The notes: generated by a model not told the origin, from the sequence alone. 64,000 bases of DNA from Methylotenera oryzisoli (GCA_945878695.1 CAMDXI010000003.1:1-64000); one strand, 5' to 3'; counted from the stretch's first letter, positions 52,095-61,499 are shown. Translations and numbers: made by a program.

Positions 52095-52997
52095 ATGACT
52101 TTAAACGAATTGCGTTTTGTGGTGGCGTTAGCGAAAGAGCGAAATTTTAGAAAAGCTTCAGAAAAATGTTTTGTGAGTCAGCCGGCACTAAGTTTGGCTG
52201 TTAAAAAATTAGAAGACGATCTGGGCGTGCTTATTTTTGAGCGCAGCCATACCGATATTAGCCCTACGGTGGTTGGGCAAAAAATAATTGAACAAGCCAC
52301 GCGAGCCCTAGAAGAAGTGGCGCACATAAGGGAAATTGCTAAGCAAGGCAATAACCAATTGGCCGGGCCGTTTCGCTTAGGGCTGATCTATTCGGTGGGG
52401 CCTTATTTGCTACCTGAAATCATACCAATTTTGCGTCGCATTTGCCCTGACATGCCATTGGACATAGAAGAAAACCTAACGGTACAGTTGGAAGCACAGC
52501 TAAAAAGTGGGGCCATAGACGCGGCTATCGTGGCCTTGCCTTTTGATGTGCCTGGCATTAAAACCCAAGCGCTGTATGACGAGGAATACGTGGTGATGGT
52601 CCCTATTAGCCATCCCTGGGCCAATAAAGCCAGCGTGGGGGCGGATGATTTGCTTGATGAGAATGTGTTGTTACTTAATAGTGGTCATTGTTACAGCCAT
52701 CAAGTTTTGGCTGCTTGCCCAGATTTATCCAAAAAAGGACAGGTATTACAGGGTAACTCATTGGAAACTATACGCAATATGGTGGCATCCAATTTAGGCA
52801 TCACCGTGCTGCCTTGCAGCGCTGCCACAGAACGTTATGTAAATCCTTTGGTTAAGGTGATTCCATTTTCTGCGCCGGTACCGGTCAGGCGAATTGCCCT
52901 AGCATGGCGTAAAAGTTATGCCAGAGAAATGGCGGTAAACGCCATATGCGATGCCATTAAGGAAATTAAATCGCCTTGTTTGCACTTAATTAATTAA
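52095..52997 (+). CDS. oxyR: LysR-type hydrogen peroxide regulator OxyR
   Basis: A 300-residue LysR-type regulator. The N-terminal helix-turn-helix (MTLNELRFVVALAKERNFRKASEKC) is followed by a periplasmic-binding-like sensor domain. The redox pair is visible in NSGHCYSHQVLAACP: two cysteines nine residues apart after a GH, the same spacing as C199 and C208 of E. coli OxyR. That makes OxyR the preferred call over a metabolite-sensing LysR. It is convergent with pqqA across a terminator. A GGGGG run lies a few bases before the ATG. Confidence 0.9.
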   Translation: MTLNELRFVVALAKERNFRKASEKCFVSQPALSLAVKKLEDDLGVLIFERSHTDISPTVVGQKIIEQATRALEEVAHIREIAKQGNNQLAGPFRLGLIYSVGPYLLPEIIPILRRICPDMPLDIEENLTVQLEAQLKSGAIDAAIVALPFDVPGIKTQALYDEEYVVMVPISHPWANKASVGADDLLDENVLLLNSGHCYSHQVLAACPDLSKKGQVLQGNSLETIRNMVASNLGITVLPCSAATERYVNPLVKVIPFSAPVPVRRIALAWRKSYAREMAVNAICDAIKEIKSPCLHLIN

Positions 52998-53021
52998 TCC
53001 AGGTTGGCTGGCAATGGCAAT

Positions 53022-53049
53022 AAAAAAGGACGCCTAGGCGTCCTTTTTT
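53022..53049. terminator. Bidirectional terminator between oxyR and pqqA
   Basis: GGACGCC (53028-53034) pairs with GGCGTCC (53037-53043), flanked by six As and six Ts, so it works for both converging genes. It confines the pqqA transcript to a very short RNA. Confidence 0.92.
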
Positions 53050-53072
53050 CGTTGAACTTAAGGGTTCAAAAA

Positions 53073-53144
53073 TTATTTGTTCATTACGTACATGGTTACT
53101 TCAAAACCAAAACGCATTTCTGTAGCTGCTGGTGTTGTCCACAT
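53073..53144 (-). CDS. pqqA: Coenzyme PQQ precursor peptide PqqA (orphan copy)
   Basis: A 23-codon leftward gene. The peptide starts MWTTPAATEMRFGFE and ends VTMYVMNK. E15 and Y19 in the EVTMY segment are the glutamate and tyrosine that PqqE cross-links to build pyrroloquinoline quinone, and the flanking sequence matches methylotroph PqqA closely. A strong AGGAG precedes the ATG. No pqqB, C, D or E lies nearby: the upstream gene is a DUF3426 protein and the downstream one is convergent oxyR. PQQ serves methanol dehydrogenases, so this peptide gene supports a methylotrophic lifestyle. The rest of the pathway must be elsewhere. Confidence 0.93.
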   Translation of the reverse strand: MWTTPAATEMRFGFEVTMYVMNK

Positions 53145-53245
53145 GGTAATTCTCCTGTTGGTTGATTAATTAAGTCGTACACAATCTATGACTTGAATAA
53201 TACAGGCCGATTAAATTAATTCCCTATGTAATCCTACTAAATACG

Positions 53246-53264
53246 GCTAATGATTTTCATTAGA
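53246..53264. promoter_or_regulatory. Fur-box-like palindrome upstream of pqqA
   Basis: The dyad CTAATGA-TTT-TCATTAG (53247-53263) matches the classical 19-bp Fur consensus at 15 of 19 positions by eye. It lies about 100 bp upstream of the pqqA start and just past the DUF3426 stop. It could instead be a weak stem at the end of the upstream transcript. Confidence 0.3.
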
Positions 53265-53280
53265 TAAGCTAAGGCTTAGC

Positions 53281-53949
53281 CTAATAAAATAAGCGTACTC
53301 GGTAGCCAGCCATGCTTAGATCTGGATTGGCTAAAGGCAGCATCAATTTAAGGGATTGCCCAGCCGCCAATCCTAATTTGGCATCAGTTCCATGCTCTAG
53401 GTAGTCACTCGGGTTAAACCTCGCTGTGAATTTAGCCCTATCATCGATATCGGTAAGAATTAATTCTACAGTTGGGTAAGCCTGACTAAACGCAGCTTGA
53501 TTGACGATGGTGCTCGATAAGTGCATTAAGCCAACGCGTAGTTCGTCCTCTAGCAAGTCCGTGTCATCTAGCACCAGCAAATTAATTTGTTTGGCCAAGG
53601 CAATGTCGCAGCCTATTTTTTTACAGGCCAGCTTTAAGTAAGCTTGGCTGCTGGGGTAGCGCCAGCTTATTTCTGCACGCAAGAAATAAACCGTTTGTAG
53701 CAGCGCGCTAAGCAATAAGAGCAGCAGCAAAAAAACAGCCAAACTATTCTTCCATACCGTTTTTGTTGTACTTTTGCTTGAATTGGCGCCGCTGTGCTTG
53801 GTGTTTTCTGCGCTAGCTTGAGTATGGCCTTGTGCGTTAAATAGCTTGAAACAATGACCGCAACAGACCAGGCCTTGGTGCAATTTTAATTGATCCTCGG
53901 CCACCTTAAAACGGCTTTGGCACGATGGGCAATCTAAGCTTACGATCAT
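53281..53949 (-). CDS. DUF3426 protein with MJ0042-type zinc ribbon
   Basis: A 222-residue membrane-anchored protein. The N-terminal zinc ribbon has CPSCQSRFKVAEDQL followed by CCGHC. A variable linker precedes one membrane helix (LAVFLLLLLLLSALLQTVYFL), and a DUF3426 extracytoplasmic domain follows. The ATG at 53949 overlaps the prmA TGA (ATGA), which favours it over an upstream frame at 53976. The pair prmA-DUF3426 is common in betaproteobacteria. The function is unknown. Confidence 0.85.
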   Translation of the reverse strand: MIVSLDCPSCQSRFKVAEDQLKLHQGLVCCGHCFKLFNAQGHTQASAENTKHSGANSSKSTTKTVWKNSLAVFLLLLLLLSALLQTVYFLRAEISWRYPSSQAYLKLACKKIGCDIALAKQINLLVLDDTDLLEDELRVGLMHLSSTIVNQAAFSQAYPTVELILTDIDDRAKFTARFNPSDYLEHGTDAKLGLAAGQSLKLMLPLANPDLSMAGYRVRLFY

Positions 53950-54833
53950 TTTTTGTTGCCGGTTAACAAGACCCATGCATCCATGTAAACCGGCGCCTGC
54001 ATATCAAACCACGGGGCATAAATAGCCGATACGGCCTCGGCTTGTTCTTTCAATATGCCAGACAAGGCAATTTTACCGCCGGACCTGCAGGATTTAGCCA
54101 AGGCCGGTGCCAACACGCTCAACGCGCTAGACAAGATGTTGGCCACTACGATGTCGTACTCTTCTGTTTGGTAGTCGTTGGCATGATAAAAGCTCGCCTG
54201 CACGGCGTTTTGCTCGGCGTTATACAAGCTGGCTTGTATGGCTTGCGCATCGATGTCGGTGCCCACCACCTTAGACGCGCCTAATTTTTTAGCAGCGATG
54301 GCGAGAATGCCAGAACCGCAACCGTAATCCAATACGCTCCGGTCTTTTTTTACGGTTTGGCTAAGCCAAGCCAAACACAAATGCGTAGTCGGGTGGCTGC
54401 CCGTTCCAAAGGCCAGGCCGGGATCCAGCACGATATTAATCGCATTGGCATTAGGGGCGCTGTGCCAGGTAGGTACTATCCATAAATCATCGGTAATTTT
54501 TATTGGATCAAACTGCGATTGGGTGGCGCGGACCCAGTCTTGTTCTTGTATGACTTCGGTGGTGTAGTGCAAAGACGGCAACTTGGTTAGGCGCGATAAA
54601 TCGGCCATGACTTTCTGCACATCCACCCCTTCATCAAACAGGGCGCTGACTAAATTTTGTTGCCAGATACCGGGAGGGGGGTCACCGGGTTCTCCAAAAA
54701 TAGGTTGTTCGTCTAGCGTGTCGGCGTTGGCGTCTTCAATGATGGCCGACAGCGCGCCTTGTTCCATTAAAGTATCGCTGATTAAATCAGCCGTGTTGTC
54801 TTGTGCTGCAATTTTTAACGATAGCCATGCCAT
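53946..54833 (-). CDS. prmA: Ribosomal protein L11 methyltransferase
   Basis: Trimethylates lysines and the N-terminus of L11. The 295-residue product has the N-terminal substrate domain (LSLKIAAQDNTADLISDTLMEQGA), LDPGLAFGTGSHPTT and the SAM motif VLDYGCGSGILAIAAKKLGA. VVANILSSALSVLAP also matches. It lies 37 bp after accC and is coupled to the DUF3426 gene. Confidence 0.96.
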   Translation of the reverse strand: MAWLSLKIAAQDNTADLISDTLMEQGALSAIIEDANADTLDEQPIFGEPGDPPPGIWQQNLVSALFDEGVDVQKVMADLSRLTKLPSLHYTTEVIQEQDWVRATQSQFDPIKITDDLWIVPTWHSAPNANAINIVLDPGLAFGTGSHPTTHLCLAWLSQTVKKDRSVLDYGCGSGILAIAAKKLGASKVVGTDIDAQAIQASLYNAEQNAVQASFYHANDYQTEEYDIVVANILSSALSVLAPALAKSCRSGGKIALSGILKEQAEAVSAIYAPWFDMQAPVYMDAWVLLTGNKK

Positions 54834-54870
54834 GCGATACCAACCTATTGAACATGCTTATTGCTAAACA

Positions 54871-56226
54871 TTATTTATTGTAGATGCCTAATTTTTGCTC
54901 CAAGTAATGAATACTGGTGCCGCCGGTATGGAAGGCCGCATCGGCCATCAAATCAATGTGCAAAGGAATGTTAGTGTTTATGCCAGACACCATCATTTCC
55001 GATAAGGCGATGCGCATACGGGCGATCGCTTGGTTGCGTGTGTCACCGTAAGTAATTAGCTTACCTATCATGGAATCGTAGTGGGCCGGCACCGTGTAGC
55101 CCGCGTATGCGTGGGTATCCATGCGCACGCCTGGTCCGCCAGGCATGTGGAAGGCGCTGATTTTACCGGGCGACGGCACAAAGCTGTACGGGTCTTCCGC
55201 ATTAATCCTGCATTCGATGGCGTGGCCTTTTAATACCACGTCTTTTTGGCGGAATTTGAGTTTCTCGCCGGCCGCCACAAAAATTTGTTGCTGGACTAAA
55301 TCAATGCCGGTGATCATTTCCGTGACCGTGTGTTCCACTTGCAAACGGGTGTTCATCTCGATGAAATAAAATTCATTATTTTCATACAAAAATTCGAAAG
55401 TACCGGCACCGCGGTAATTGATTTTTCGACAAGCTTCGGCGCAACGCTCACCAATTTTGTCGCGTAGTCTGGTGTTTAATAATGGTGCAGGTGCTTCTTC
55501 AATAATTTTTTGGTGACGGCGTTGCATGGAGCAATCGCGTTCACCTAAAAACACCGCATTGCCATGCTGATCAGCCAATATTTGAATTTCAATGTGGCGT
55601 GGCTTCTCTAGGTATTTTTCCATGTAAACCACTGGGTTGCCAAACGCGGCTTGGGCTTCGGCTTTGGTCATGTTCACCGAGGCGATCAGCGCCGCTTCCG
55701 TGTGCACCACGCGCATGCCGCGTCCACCGCCGCCGCCAGCTGCTTTAATGATCACCGGGTAACCAACTTGTTTGGCGGTTTTGATGATTTCAACTGGGTC
55801 GTCTGAAAGTGCCCCATCTGAGCCTGGTACACAAGGCACGCCGGCTTTTTTCATGGCATTTTTGGCCGACACTTTGTCGCCCATTAAACGGATGGTTTCT
55901 GCTCTAGGGCCAATAAAGACAAAGCCACTTTGTTCCACGCGTTCTGCAAAATCGGCATTTTCCGATAAAAAGCCATAACCAGGATGGATGGCTTGTGCAT
56001 CGGTCACTTCAGCCGCACTGATAACGGCGGGAATATTTAAATAACTTTGACCTGAAGGCGCTGGGCCTATGCAAACGGATTCGTCGGCTAATTTTACGTA
56101 TTTAGCTTCACGGTCTGCTTCAGAATGAACTGCGACCGTTTTGATGCCCAACTCGCGGCAAGCGCGCTGAACGCGTAAGGCAATTTCGCCTCGGTTAGCG
56201 ATTAAGATTTTGTCAAACATAGCCAT
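54871..56226 (-). CDS. accC: Biotin carboxylase subunit of acetyl-CoA carboxylase
   Basis: ATP-grasp enzyme that carboxylates biotin on AccB for fatty-acid synthesis. The product has 451 residues from the first ATG; a second ATG at 56220 ([12 protein letters not shown]) is equally plausible. The glycine-rich loop [34 protein letters not shown] and the catalytic [14 protein letters not shown] are intact. It follows accB by 18 bp, the universal accBC arrangement. Confidence 0.97.
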   Translation of the reverse strand: MAMFDKILIANRGEIALRVQRACRELGIKTVAVHSEADREAKYVKLADESVCIGPAPSGQSYLNIPAVISAAEVTDAQAIHPGYGFLSENADFAERVEQSGFVFIGPRAETIRLMGDKVSAKNAMKKAGVPCVPGSDGALSDDPVEIIKTAKQVGYPVIIKAAGGGGGRGMRVVHTEAALIASVNMTKAEAQAAFGNPVVYMEKYLEKPRHIEIQILADQHGNAVFLGERDCSMQRRHQKIIEEAPAPLLNTRLRDKIGERCAEACRKINYRGAGTFEFLYENNEFYFIEMNTRLQVEHTVTEMITGIDLVQQQIFVAAGEKLKFRQKDVVLKGHAIECRINAEDPYSFVPSPGKISAFHMPGGPGVRMDTHAYAGYTVPAHYDSMIGKLITYGDTRNQAIARMRIALSEMMVSGINTNIPLHIDLMADAAFHTGGTSIHYLEQKLGIYNK

Positions 56227-56244
56227 GTGATTAAAACCCCGTGA

Positions 56245-56700
56245 TTAAGCAATAATGAAAAGAGGTTCGCCGTATTCCACTGCCAAGCCATTATCAAGCA
56301 AGATTTTTTTCACCACACCGGCTTTGTCCGATTCAATCTCATTTAATAATTTCATCGCTTCGATGATGCACAAGGTGTCGCCCACCGCTACCGTGTCACC
56401 CACTTCCACAAATGGTTTGGAATCCGGTGAAGCCGAACGGTAGAAAGTACCGACCATAGGCGAATTAACCGCATGGCCTTCTTCAACCACCGGTGCGTCC
56501 GCTGCGGCCGGAGCGGCTGCTGCTGGCGCGCCAGTGGTGTAATGCTGAGGTGGCGCGTAGTTGCTGTATTGTTGAGTAGCGGCATTGGCAGTGAAGTTAC
56601 GGCTAATGCGCACTTTTTCACCGTCTTCGGTTAGCTCGAGTTCGGCTATGCCAGATTCTTCAACAAGATCGATTAATTTTTTAAGTTTGCGTAAGTCCAT
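56245..56700 (-). CDS. accB: Biotin carboxyl carrier protein
   Basis: Carries biotin between the two half-reactions of acetyl-CoA carboxylase. The 151-residue product has an N-terminal dimerising helix, an Ala/Pro-rich flexible linker at about 58-75 and the C-terminal biotinyl domain with [16 protein letters not shown]117 is the biotinylation site. It is followed by accC and preceded by aroQ at 50 bp. Confidence 0.97.
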   Translation of the reverse strand: MDLRKLKKLIDLVEESGIAELELTEDGEKVRISRNFTANAATQQYSNYAPPQHYTTGAPAAAAPAAADAPVVEEGHAVNSPMVGTFYRSASPDSKPFVEVGDTVAVGDTLCIIEAMKLLNEIESDKAGVVKKILLDNGLAVEYGEPLFIIA

Positions 56701-56750
56701 AATAACCTCTAGAAATCCAGGAATAATTCAATTAATTAAGAATAGTTTTT

Positions 56751-57200
56751 TTAAGCTTGATCGTTATGCTTGATTGCGTAATCAAGCGCCAAGGCATAGC
56801 CTTGTGCACCTAAACCGCTGATCACACCAACTGCGATGTCGGTAAAATACGAATGATGGCGGAAGGCTTCTCGGGCATACACATTGGATAAGTGCACTTC
56901 TATAAACGGCACTTTTACTGCAGAAAGGGCATCGCGCATGGCCACCGATGTGTGGGTAAAGGCGGCGGGATTAATAATGACAAAATCCACTTTGCTGGTC
57001 GCCAGCGATTGAATTTTAGTTACCAAATCGGCTTCGGCATTGCTTTGAAACGTCTCTAGCGCCACCCCAGCTTGCGCTGCCATGTCCACCAAAGTTTGAT
57101 TGATGCTGGCTAGGGTCGCTTTGCCATAATGTTCAGGCTCACGCAAACCCAACATATTGAGGTTAGGGCCATGAATGACTAAAATGGATTTAGCAGGCAT
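56751..57200 (-). CDS. aroQ: 3-dehydroquinate dehydratase, type II
   Basis: Third step of the shikimate pathway, converting 3-dehydroquinate to 3-dehydroshikimate. From the ATG at 57200 it has 149 residues, the usual length. An in-frame GTG at 57221 would add seven residues. [21 protein letters not shown] carries the catalytic tyrosine, and the [13 protein letters not shown] and [18 protein letters not shown] segments supply the active-site Asn and His. The aroQ-accB-accC order is widely conserved. Confidence 0.95.
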   Translation of the reverse strand: MPAKSILVIHGPNLNMLGLREPEHYGKATLASINQTLVDMAAQAGVALETFQSNAEADLVTKIQSLATSKVDFVIINPAAFTHTSVAMRDALSAVKVPFIEVHLSNVYAREAFRHHSYFTDIAVGVISGLGAQGYALALDYAIKHNDQA

Positions 57201-57379
57201 ACGCGCGGTCTTTTTTAACACTAATAAGCGAAAATTTGGGCAACTTCATAAATGCAAGTTTGCCGAAGTTAGCTGGTTTTGTCCAGCAAATTTACAGCAA
57301 TTAAGCGAAATTACACCGCATCCATGATTTAAGTACTTGATATCGTTAGCTTAAAAACGCCGCTATTATTTTGCTTAGA

Positions 57380-57928
57380 TTAGTCCTGAATTAAGGGCTC
57401 TAAAGCCTCGCTTAATAGGGCTTTTGAGATGCGGCCAAAGAAATTTTTTTGCACCACGCCGTCTTTGTCTATGATGACGGTATAAGGTAGCACACCTTGG
57501 CTGTTACCAAAGTCGCTGGCCAATTGCATGCCTTCGTCTTCCGCCACCAATAAGGGGTAGCTAACCGGGGTAGCCAGCGCAAACTCTTTAACCAAAGCTA
57601 ATTCGTCTACCGCCAAGCCCACTACCACCACGTTTTTAGCTTGGTATTGCTTGTGCAATTCGGCGAGTTCTGGCATTTCCTCGCGGCAGGGAGGGCACCA
57701 GGTTGCCCAAAAATTAAGCACAACAATTTTACCTTGGTACTGGTTTAAATCTTGGCGTATGCCGTCCTCGTTGACTAATTGGCTGTTAAAAAAAGCCGCG
57801 GTCGAAACGCTAGGCGGATTGGATTGCTTCAGTGGCGAGTTAGGGTTAAGGGCAAAGTAATAAATAGCAAAGCCCAAGCCAAACATAAGGGCAAAGTAAA
57901 TGGCATTGTTGCGTAATTTAGTTAGCAT
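57380..57928 (-). CDS. TlpA-like membrane-anchored thioredoxin
   Basis: A 182-residue thiol-disulfide oxidoreductase of the TlpA/ResA type. An uncleaved N-terminal helix (AIYFALMFGLGFAIYYFAL) anchors a periplasmic thioredoxin domain with the active site NFWATWCPPCREEMPEL and the cis-proline segment GVLPYTVIIDKDG. Such proteins usually reduce apocytochromes c or other periplasmic thiols. Its start overlaps the dsbD stop by seven bases, so DsbD is its likely electron donor. Confidence 0.92.
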   Translation of the reverse strand: MLTKLRNNAIYFALMFGLGFAIYYFALNPNSPLKQSNPPSVSTAAFFNSQLVNEDGIRQDLNQYQGKIVVLNFWATWCPPCREEMPELAELHKQYQAKNVVVVGLAVDELALVKEFALATPVSYPLLVAEDEGMQLASDFGNSQGVLPYTVIIDKDGVVQKNFFGRISKALLSEALEPLIQD

Positions 57929-59814
57929 GGCGTCGTTCCTTGATCTTTTGCGTCGGTTAAGCAGCCATCACGCTGCTGCAAGGTGCGGCTAAAGCGCTCG
58001 GCATTTTGAAAGCCGACGGTTTTTAGGCTAGGCATTTCTTGGCCGCGCCCATTAAAAAAGGCTATACCGGGTGGGCCGTATAAGCCAAAACGTTTTAATA
58101 ATGCGCGGTCTGCATCGGAATTCGCCGTGACATCGGCTTGCAATAACACGGTGTCTTTTAACAGCTGCTGCACTCTCTTATCGCTAAAAGTGAATTGTTC
58201 CAACTCCTTGCAAGCCACGCACCAGTCTGCATAAAAATCCAACATCACTGGCCGGCCTTGGCTGTTGGCCAACCTTGCGTTCAATTCGGCCAGGCTTTTT
58301 ACGCGTTCAAAAACAAGGGCATGGTTTGATGCGGCGGTTGATCCACTGTTGTTGATCAAGGCATCAAGCGGTTGAGAGGGGGATTTGGCGCCAGACAGGG
58401 CACCAATTAATAGTGCCATGCCTAGCAATAGCAGAATAACCGCCACGCCTTTGCTCAACCTAGCGCCATGGCTGGCGTGCTCAGCTAGGCGATCCAAGGC
58501 CTTGTGGTAAACCGCCGTCATGATGAGCAAGATCGACCAAAGGCCTAACTGCCATGCCATGGTGAGCAAGGGGCTAATCAGCCATATGGCCATGGCCAGC
58601 ATCACCAGGCCAAAGAAATGGCGAACGCCGTTCATCCAGTCACCGGTTTTTGGCAACAAGCTGCCGGCAGAGGCGCCTATCAATAACAGTGGCACGCCCA
58701 TGCCCAGCCCTAACGCAAACAAGCCCAGGCCACCCAATAACACGTCGTGGGTTTGCCCTATGTAAATCAGAGCGCCGGCGAGTGGGGCGGCCACACACGG
58801 GCTGACGATTAGGGCCGATAAAGCGCCCATGACAAACACGCCGATAAAGCGACCGCCTTTTATTTTGTTGGTGGTCTGCAGCATTTGATCTTCAAAGCGC
58901 TGCGGCAGCTTTAATTCATACAGGCCAAACATGGAGCCAGCCAGCAACACAAACAGCACGGCAGTGCTGCCTAAGACCCAGGGATTCTGCAAGGCTTGGC
59001 TGATTAAATTGCCAGTGAGGCCGGCGACCACCCCGGCTAAGGCATAACTCAAGGCCATGCCCAATACATAGGCCAGCGATAAACTAAAGCCGTGCCATTT
59101 GGCCGCGGCGTTGTTCACGCGGTGTTGGCCAACAATGATGCTTGATAAAATCGGGATCATGGGCAACACGCAAGGCGTCATGGACAACAATAGGCCGGCA
59201 AAAAAGAAGCCGGTTATGGCCAACCAAACCTGGCCGGATTTTAATAATTGCGTGCTGCTGTCGGCTTCATCATTAATGTTGGTCGGGGTGGTCGGTGCGC
59301 TTAGTGCGGCGGTGGCGGTTTGATCAAAAGCCACGGTGAGGGTGTTTTTAATCGGGGCGTAGCATAAGCCTTTTTCGCTGCAGCCTTGGTAGCTGGCAAG
59401 CAGCGTAATCTTTTCACTGGGCGCGCTAAGTTTTAGGCTGGCTTGAAAATCACGGTGATAGACTTCTTGTTTGCCAAAGTTAGCGTCTTCTTTGATTTCC
59501 CCAGCAGGCAATTGAATGTCGGATAATGCAATGTTGCTAGGTGAAAGCACGCTAAATTGGATGCGCTCGCGGTATAAATAATGGCCAGGTGCAATGCTAA
59601 AATGCGCTTGCACGGTTTGCTTATCCAGCGGTTTTAATTGCAGTTGAAAGGCCACCTCAGGGGCTAACACGGCGTCGCTATTGCTGTTGAATAAATTAGT
59701 CAATCCACTGCTGTTCTCGGCAAACGCCGGGGTTAAAAAGCCGCAAGAAAAAATCAGCGCGGCCAATGCGGCGATGCTGAAATTAGATAGAGGGAGCAAC
59801 AATAATTTTTTCAC
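57922..59814 (-). CDS. dsbD: Thiol:disulfide interchange protein DsbD
   Basis: Moves reducing power from cytoplasmic thioredoxin to periplasmic proteins. At 630 residues it has a signal peptide, then the N-terminal alpha domain with its cysteine pair in YQGCSEKGLCYAPI. The eight-helix beta domain carries its cysteines in MTPCVLPMIPIL and SPCVAAPLAGAL. The C-terminal gamma thioredoxin domain has DFYADWCVACKELEQF. All six redox cysteines are present. It is leftward, coupled to the TlpA-like gene, and divergent from fxsA. Confidence 0.96.
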   Translation of the reverse strand: MKKLLLLPLSNFSIAALAALIFSCGFLTPAFAENSSGLTNLFNSNSDAVLAPEVAFQLQLKPLDKQTVQAHFSIAPGHYLYRERIQFSVLSPSNIALSDIQLPAGEIKEDANFGKQEVYHRDFQASLKLSAPSEKITLLASYQGCSEKGLCYAPIKNTLTVAFDQTATAALSAPTTPTNINDEADSSTQLLKSGQVWLAITGFFFAGLLLSMTPCVLPMIPILSSIIVGQHRVNNAAAKWHGFSLSLAYVLGMALSYALAGVVAGLTGNLISQALQNPWVLGSTAVLFVLLAGSMFGLYELKLPQRFEDQMLQTTNKIKGGRFIGVFVMGALSALIVSPCVAAPLAGALIYIGQTHDVLLGGLGLFALGLGMGVPLLLIGASAGSLLPKTGDWMNGVRHFFGLVMLAMAIWLISPLLTMAWQLGLWSILLIMTAVYHKALDRLAEHASHGARLSKGVAVILLLLGMALLIGALSGAKSPSQPLDALINNSGSTAASNHALVFERVKSLAELNARLANSQGRPVMLDFYADWCVACKELEQFTFSDKRVQQLLKDTVLLQADVTANSDADRALLKRFGLYGPPGIAFFNGRGQEMPSLKTVGFQNAERFSRTLQQRDGCLTDAKDQGTTPC

Positions 59815-59993
59815 GTAGCGGTGTTTCCATGGAAAATAATTTTAACAAATGGCATGCTGGGTACTTGTCATTATAGAATACCGGCACCACAAAAAACCAA
59901 GTGAGTGGTATTAAGACCAGCTCAGTTTTATATAGTCTGGCTTTTGATAGGCTAGGGTTATCATACGTTCCATTGTTTAAGGTAGTTAAGCGC

Positions 59994-60389
59994 ATGCGCA
60001 TTATTTTTTTCTTGGCCGTACTGGCTTTTCCAGTGGCTGAAATTTGGATTTTAATGGATTTGGCCGAGCAATACGGTGGCTGGCTAATCCTCTATTTACT
60101 GGTCATTACCCTGCTAGGCCTGCGGCTTATTCGCGATGAAAAACAGTCGTTTTCTGGGCGCATGATGCAACACTTAAGCGCGGGCGGCAATCCGATCAAA
60201 GCCTTGTTTGGCAGTGCCCGCAATATTATGGCCGGCGTGTTGCTGATTATCCCTGGCATCATGACCGACATCCTGGCCGCCATTCTGTTATTGATCCCGG
60301 TTAATGCCACGGCGCAATCGCGGCCTAATCAGCAGGCCAGTGCCGCCAATGACGACGTCATCGAAGGCGAATTTCATAGAGAAGATTAA
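59994..60389 (+). CDS. fxsA: FxsA family membrane protein
   Basis: A 131-residue inner-membrane protein. Its N-terminal RIIFFLAVLAFPVAEIWILM, the LLGLRLIRDE turn and the AGVLLIIPGIMTDILAAILLL helix are the FxsA pattern. The E. coli protein is known for relieving phage T7 exclusion by the F plasmid when overproduced; its normal role is unknown. A frame open from 59901 exists, but the ATG at 59994 gives the family length. It lies 3 bp before the next gene. Confidence 0.9.
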   Translation: MRIIFFLAVLAFPVAEIWILMDLAEQYGGWLILYLLVITLLGLRLIRDEKQSFSGRMMQHLSAGGNPIKALFGSARNIMAGVLLIIPGIMTDILAAILLLIPVNATAQSRPNQQASAANDDVIEGEFHRED

Positions 60390-60392
60390 GGC

Positions 60393-61427
60393 ATGACTTA
60401 CCAAATTAGCATACCCGCTAGCGGCCACCAATTCAGCGCCAAAGCCTCAGACAACTTACTCGAGTCGGCCATCGCCGCCGGCGTTAACCTGCCTTACGGT
60501 TGCCGCAATGGCACGTGCGGCAGTTGCAAAGGCGATATCCTCAGCGGCTCCGTTCATCATGAAGATTACGCCGCTGGCGCACTGACGGAGGCCGAATTGG
60601 CTGCGGGCAAAGCTTTGTTTTGCTGCGCCTACCCCTTGTCAGATTTGACTTTGGCTTGCCGTGAAATACGTGCGGACATTATCCCGCCACGCATATTACC
60701 GGCGCGGGTAGAGCGTAAAGAACAGCTGGCGCCGGATGTGATGGCTTTGTTTTTAAAATTACCCAGCGGCGAGCAATTAAAATTCATGGCTGGCCAATAC
60801 TTGGAAATCATATTAAAAGACGGCAAGCGCCGCGCTTTTTCATTGGCCAATGCACCGCATGCCAACGCACTATTGGAACTGCATTTGCGCTTAATCCCCG
60901 GTGGTCAGTTTACCGAATACGTTTTTAATGAAATGCCAGAAAAAGCCATATTGCGTATAGAAGCGCCATTCGGTAGTTTCTTTTTGCGAGAAGACTCCAG
61001 TAAGCCCATCATCATGGTGGCAGGCGGCACCGGCTTTGCGCCGATTAAGGGCATCATAGAGCACATGCTGCATAACAACATTAAGCGTCCGATTAGCTTG
61101 TATTGGGGTGCCCATGCGCAGCAAGATTTGTATATGACGGCATTGGCCCAAGCCTGGGCGGCAGCCCACGATCACATTCATTACATACCGGTTTTATCCA
61201 ATCCACTGGCAACGGATAATTGGCAAGGCCGAACCGGCTTTGTCCACCAAGCGGTGTTGGATGATTTTGCCCAAACCGGCCTAGCCAACTACGAAGTCTA
61301 TTGTTGCGGTGCGCCAGCCATGGTGGAAGTGGCGCATGCCGACTTTGTTGCGGCCGGTTTAAGCGACGATGCCTTTTTCTCCGATGCGTTTAATTACGCA
61401 AAGCCTACGCCAAAGCCTAGCAGCTAA
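60393..61427 (+). CDS. 2Fe-2S ferredoxin / FAD-NAD(P)H oxidoreductase
   Basis: A 344-residue one-chain electron-transfer flavoprotein. The N-terminal plant-type ferredoxin domain has CRNGTCGSCKGD plus CCAYP as cluster ligands. It is followed by an FAD domain with RAFSLANAPH and an NAD(P)H domain with MVAGGTGFAPIKGI and a YCCGAPAMVE end. In betaproteobacteria it is often labelled CDP-6-deoxy-delta-3,4-glucoseen reductase, a name taken from a sugar enzyme that may not apply here. It forms an operon with fxsA (3 bp gap). The acceptor is unknown. Confidence 0.88.
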   Translation: MTYQISIPASGHQFSAKASDNLLESAIAAGVNLPYGCRNGTCGSCKGDILSGSVHHEDYAAGALTEAELAAGKALFCCAYPLSDLTLACREIRADIIPPRILPARVERKEQLAPDVMALFLKLPSGEQLKFMAGQYLEIILKDGKRRAFSLANAPHANALLELHLRLIPGGQFTEYVFNEMPEKAILRIEAPFGSFFLREDSSKPIIMVAGGTGFAPIKGIIEHMLHNNIKRPISLYWGAHAQQDLYMTALAQAWAAAHDHIHYIPVLSNPLATDNWQGRTGFVHQAVLDDFAQTGLANYEVYCCGAPAMVEVAHADFVAAGLSDDAFFSDAFNYAKPTPKPSS

Positions 61428-61466
61428 TCAAGGCTTATCTGGCCTTAGACTAAGGCGCTTACGCTT

Positions 61467-61499
61467 GTTAAGTTTGCCTTAAGAAAGCCCAACTATTAT
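61467..61499 (+). promoter_or_regulatory. Predicted response-regulator box and -10 of the SHP operon
   Basis: GTTAAG (61467-61472) and CTTAAG (61478-61483) are direct repeats with a five-base spacer, so the half-sites are 11 bp apart. That is the layout bound by PmrA/QseB-type OmpR-family regulators. A TATTAT at 61494-61499 lies ten bases downstream, which places the box over the -35 position as expected for an activator. The operon it precedes encodes a QseB-like regulator. Confidence 0.6.
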
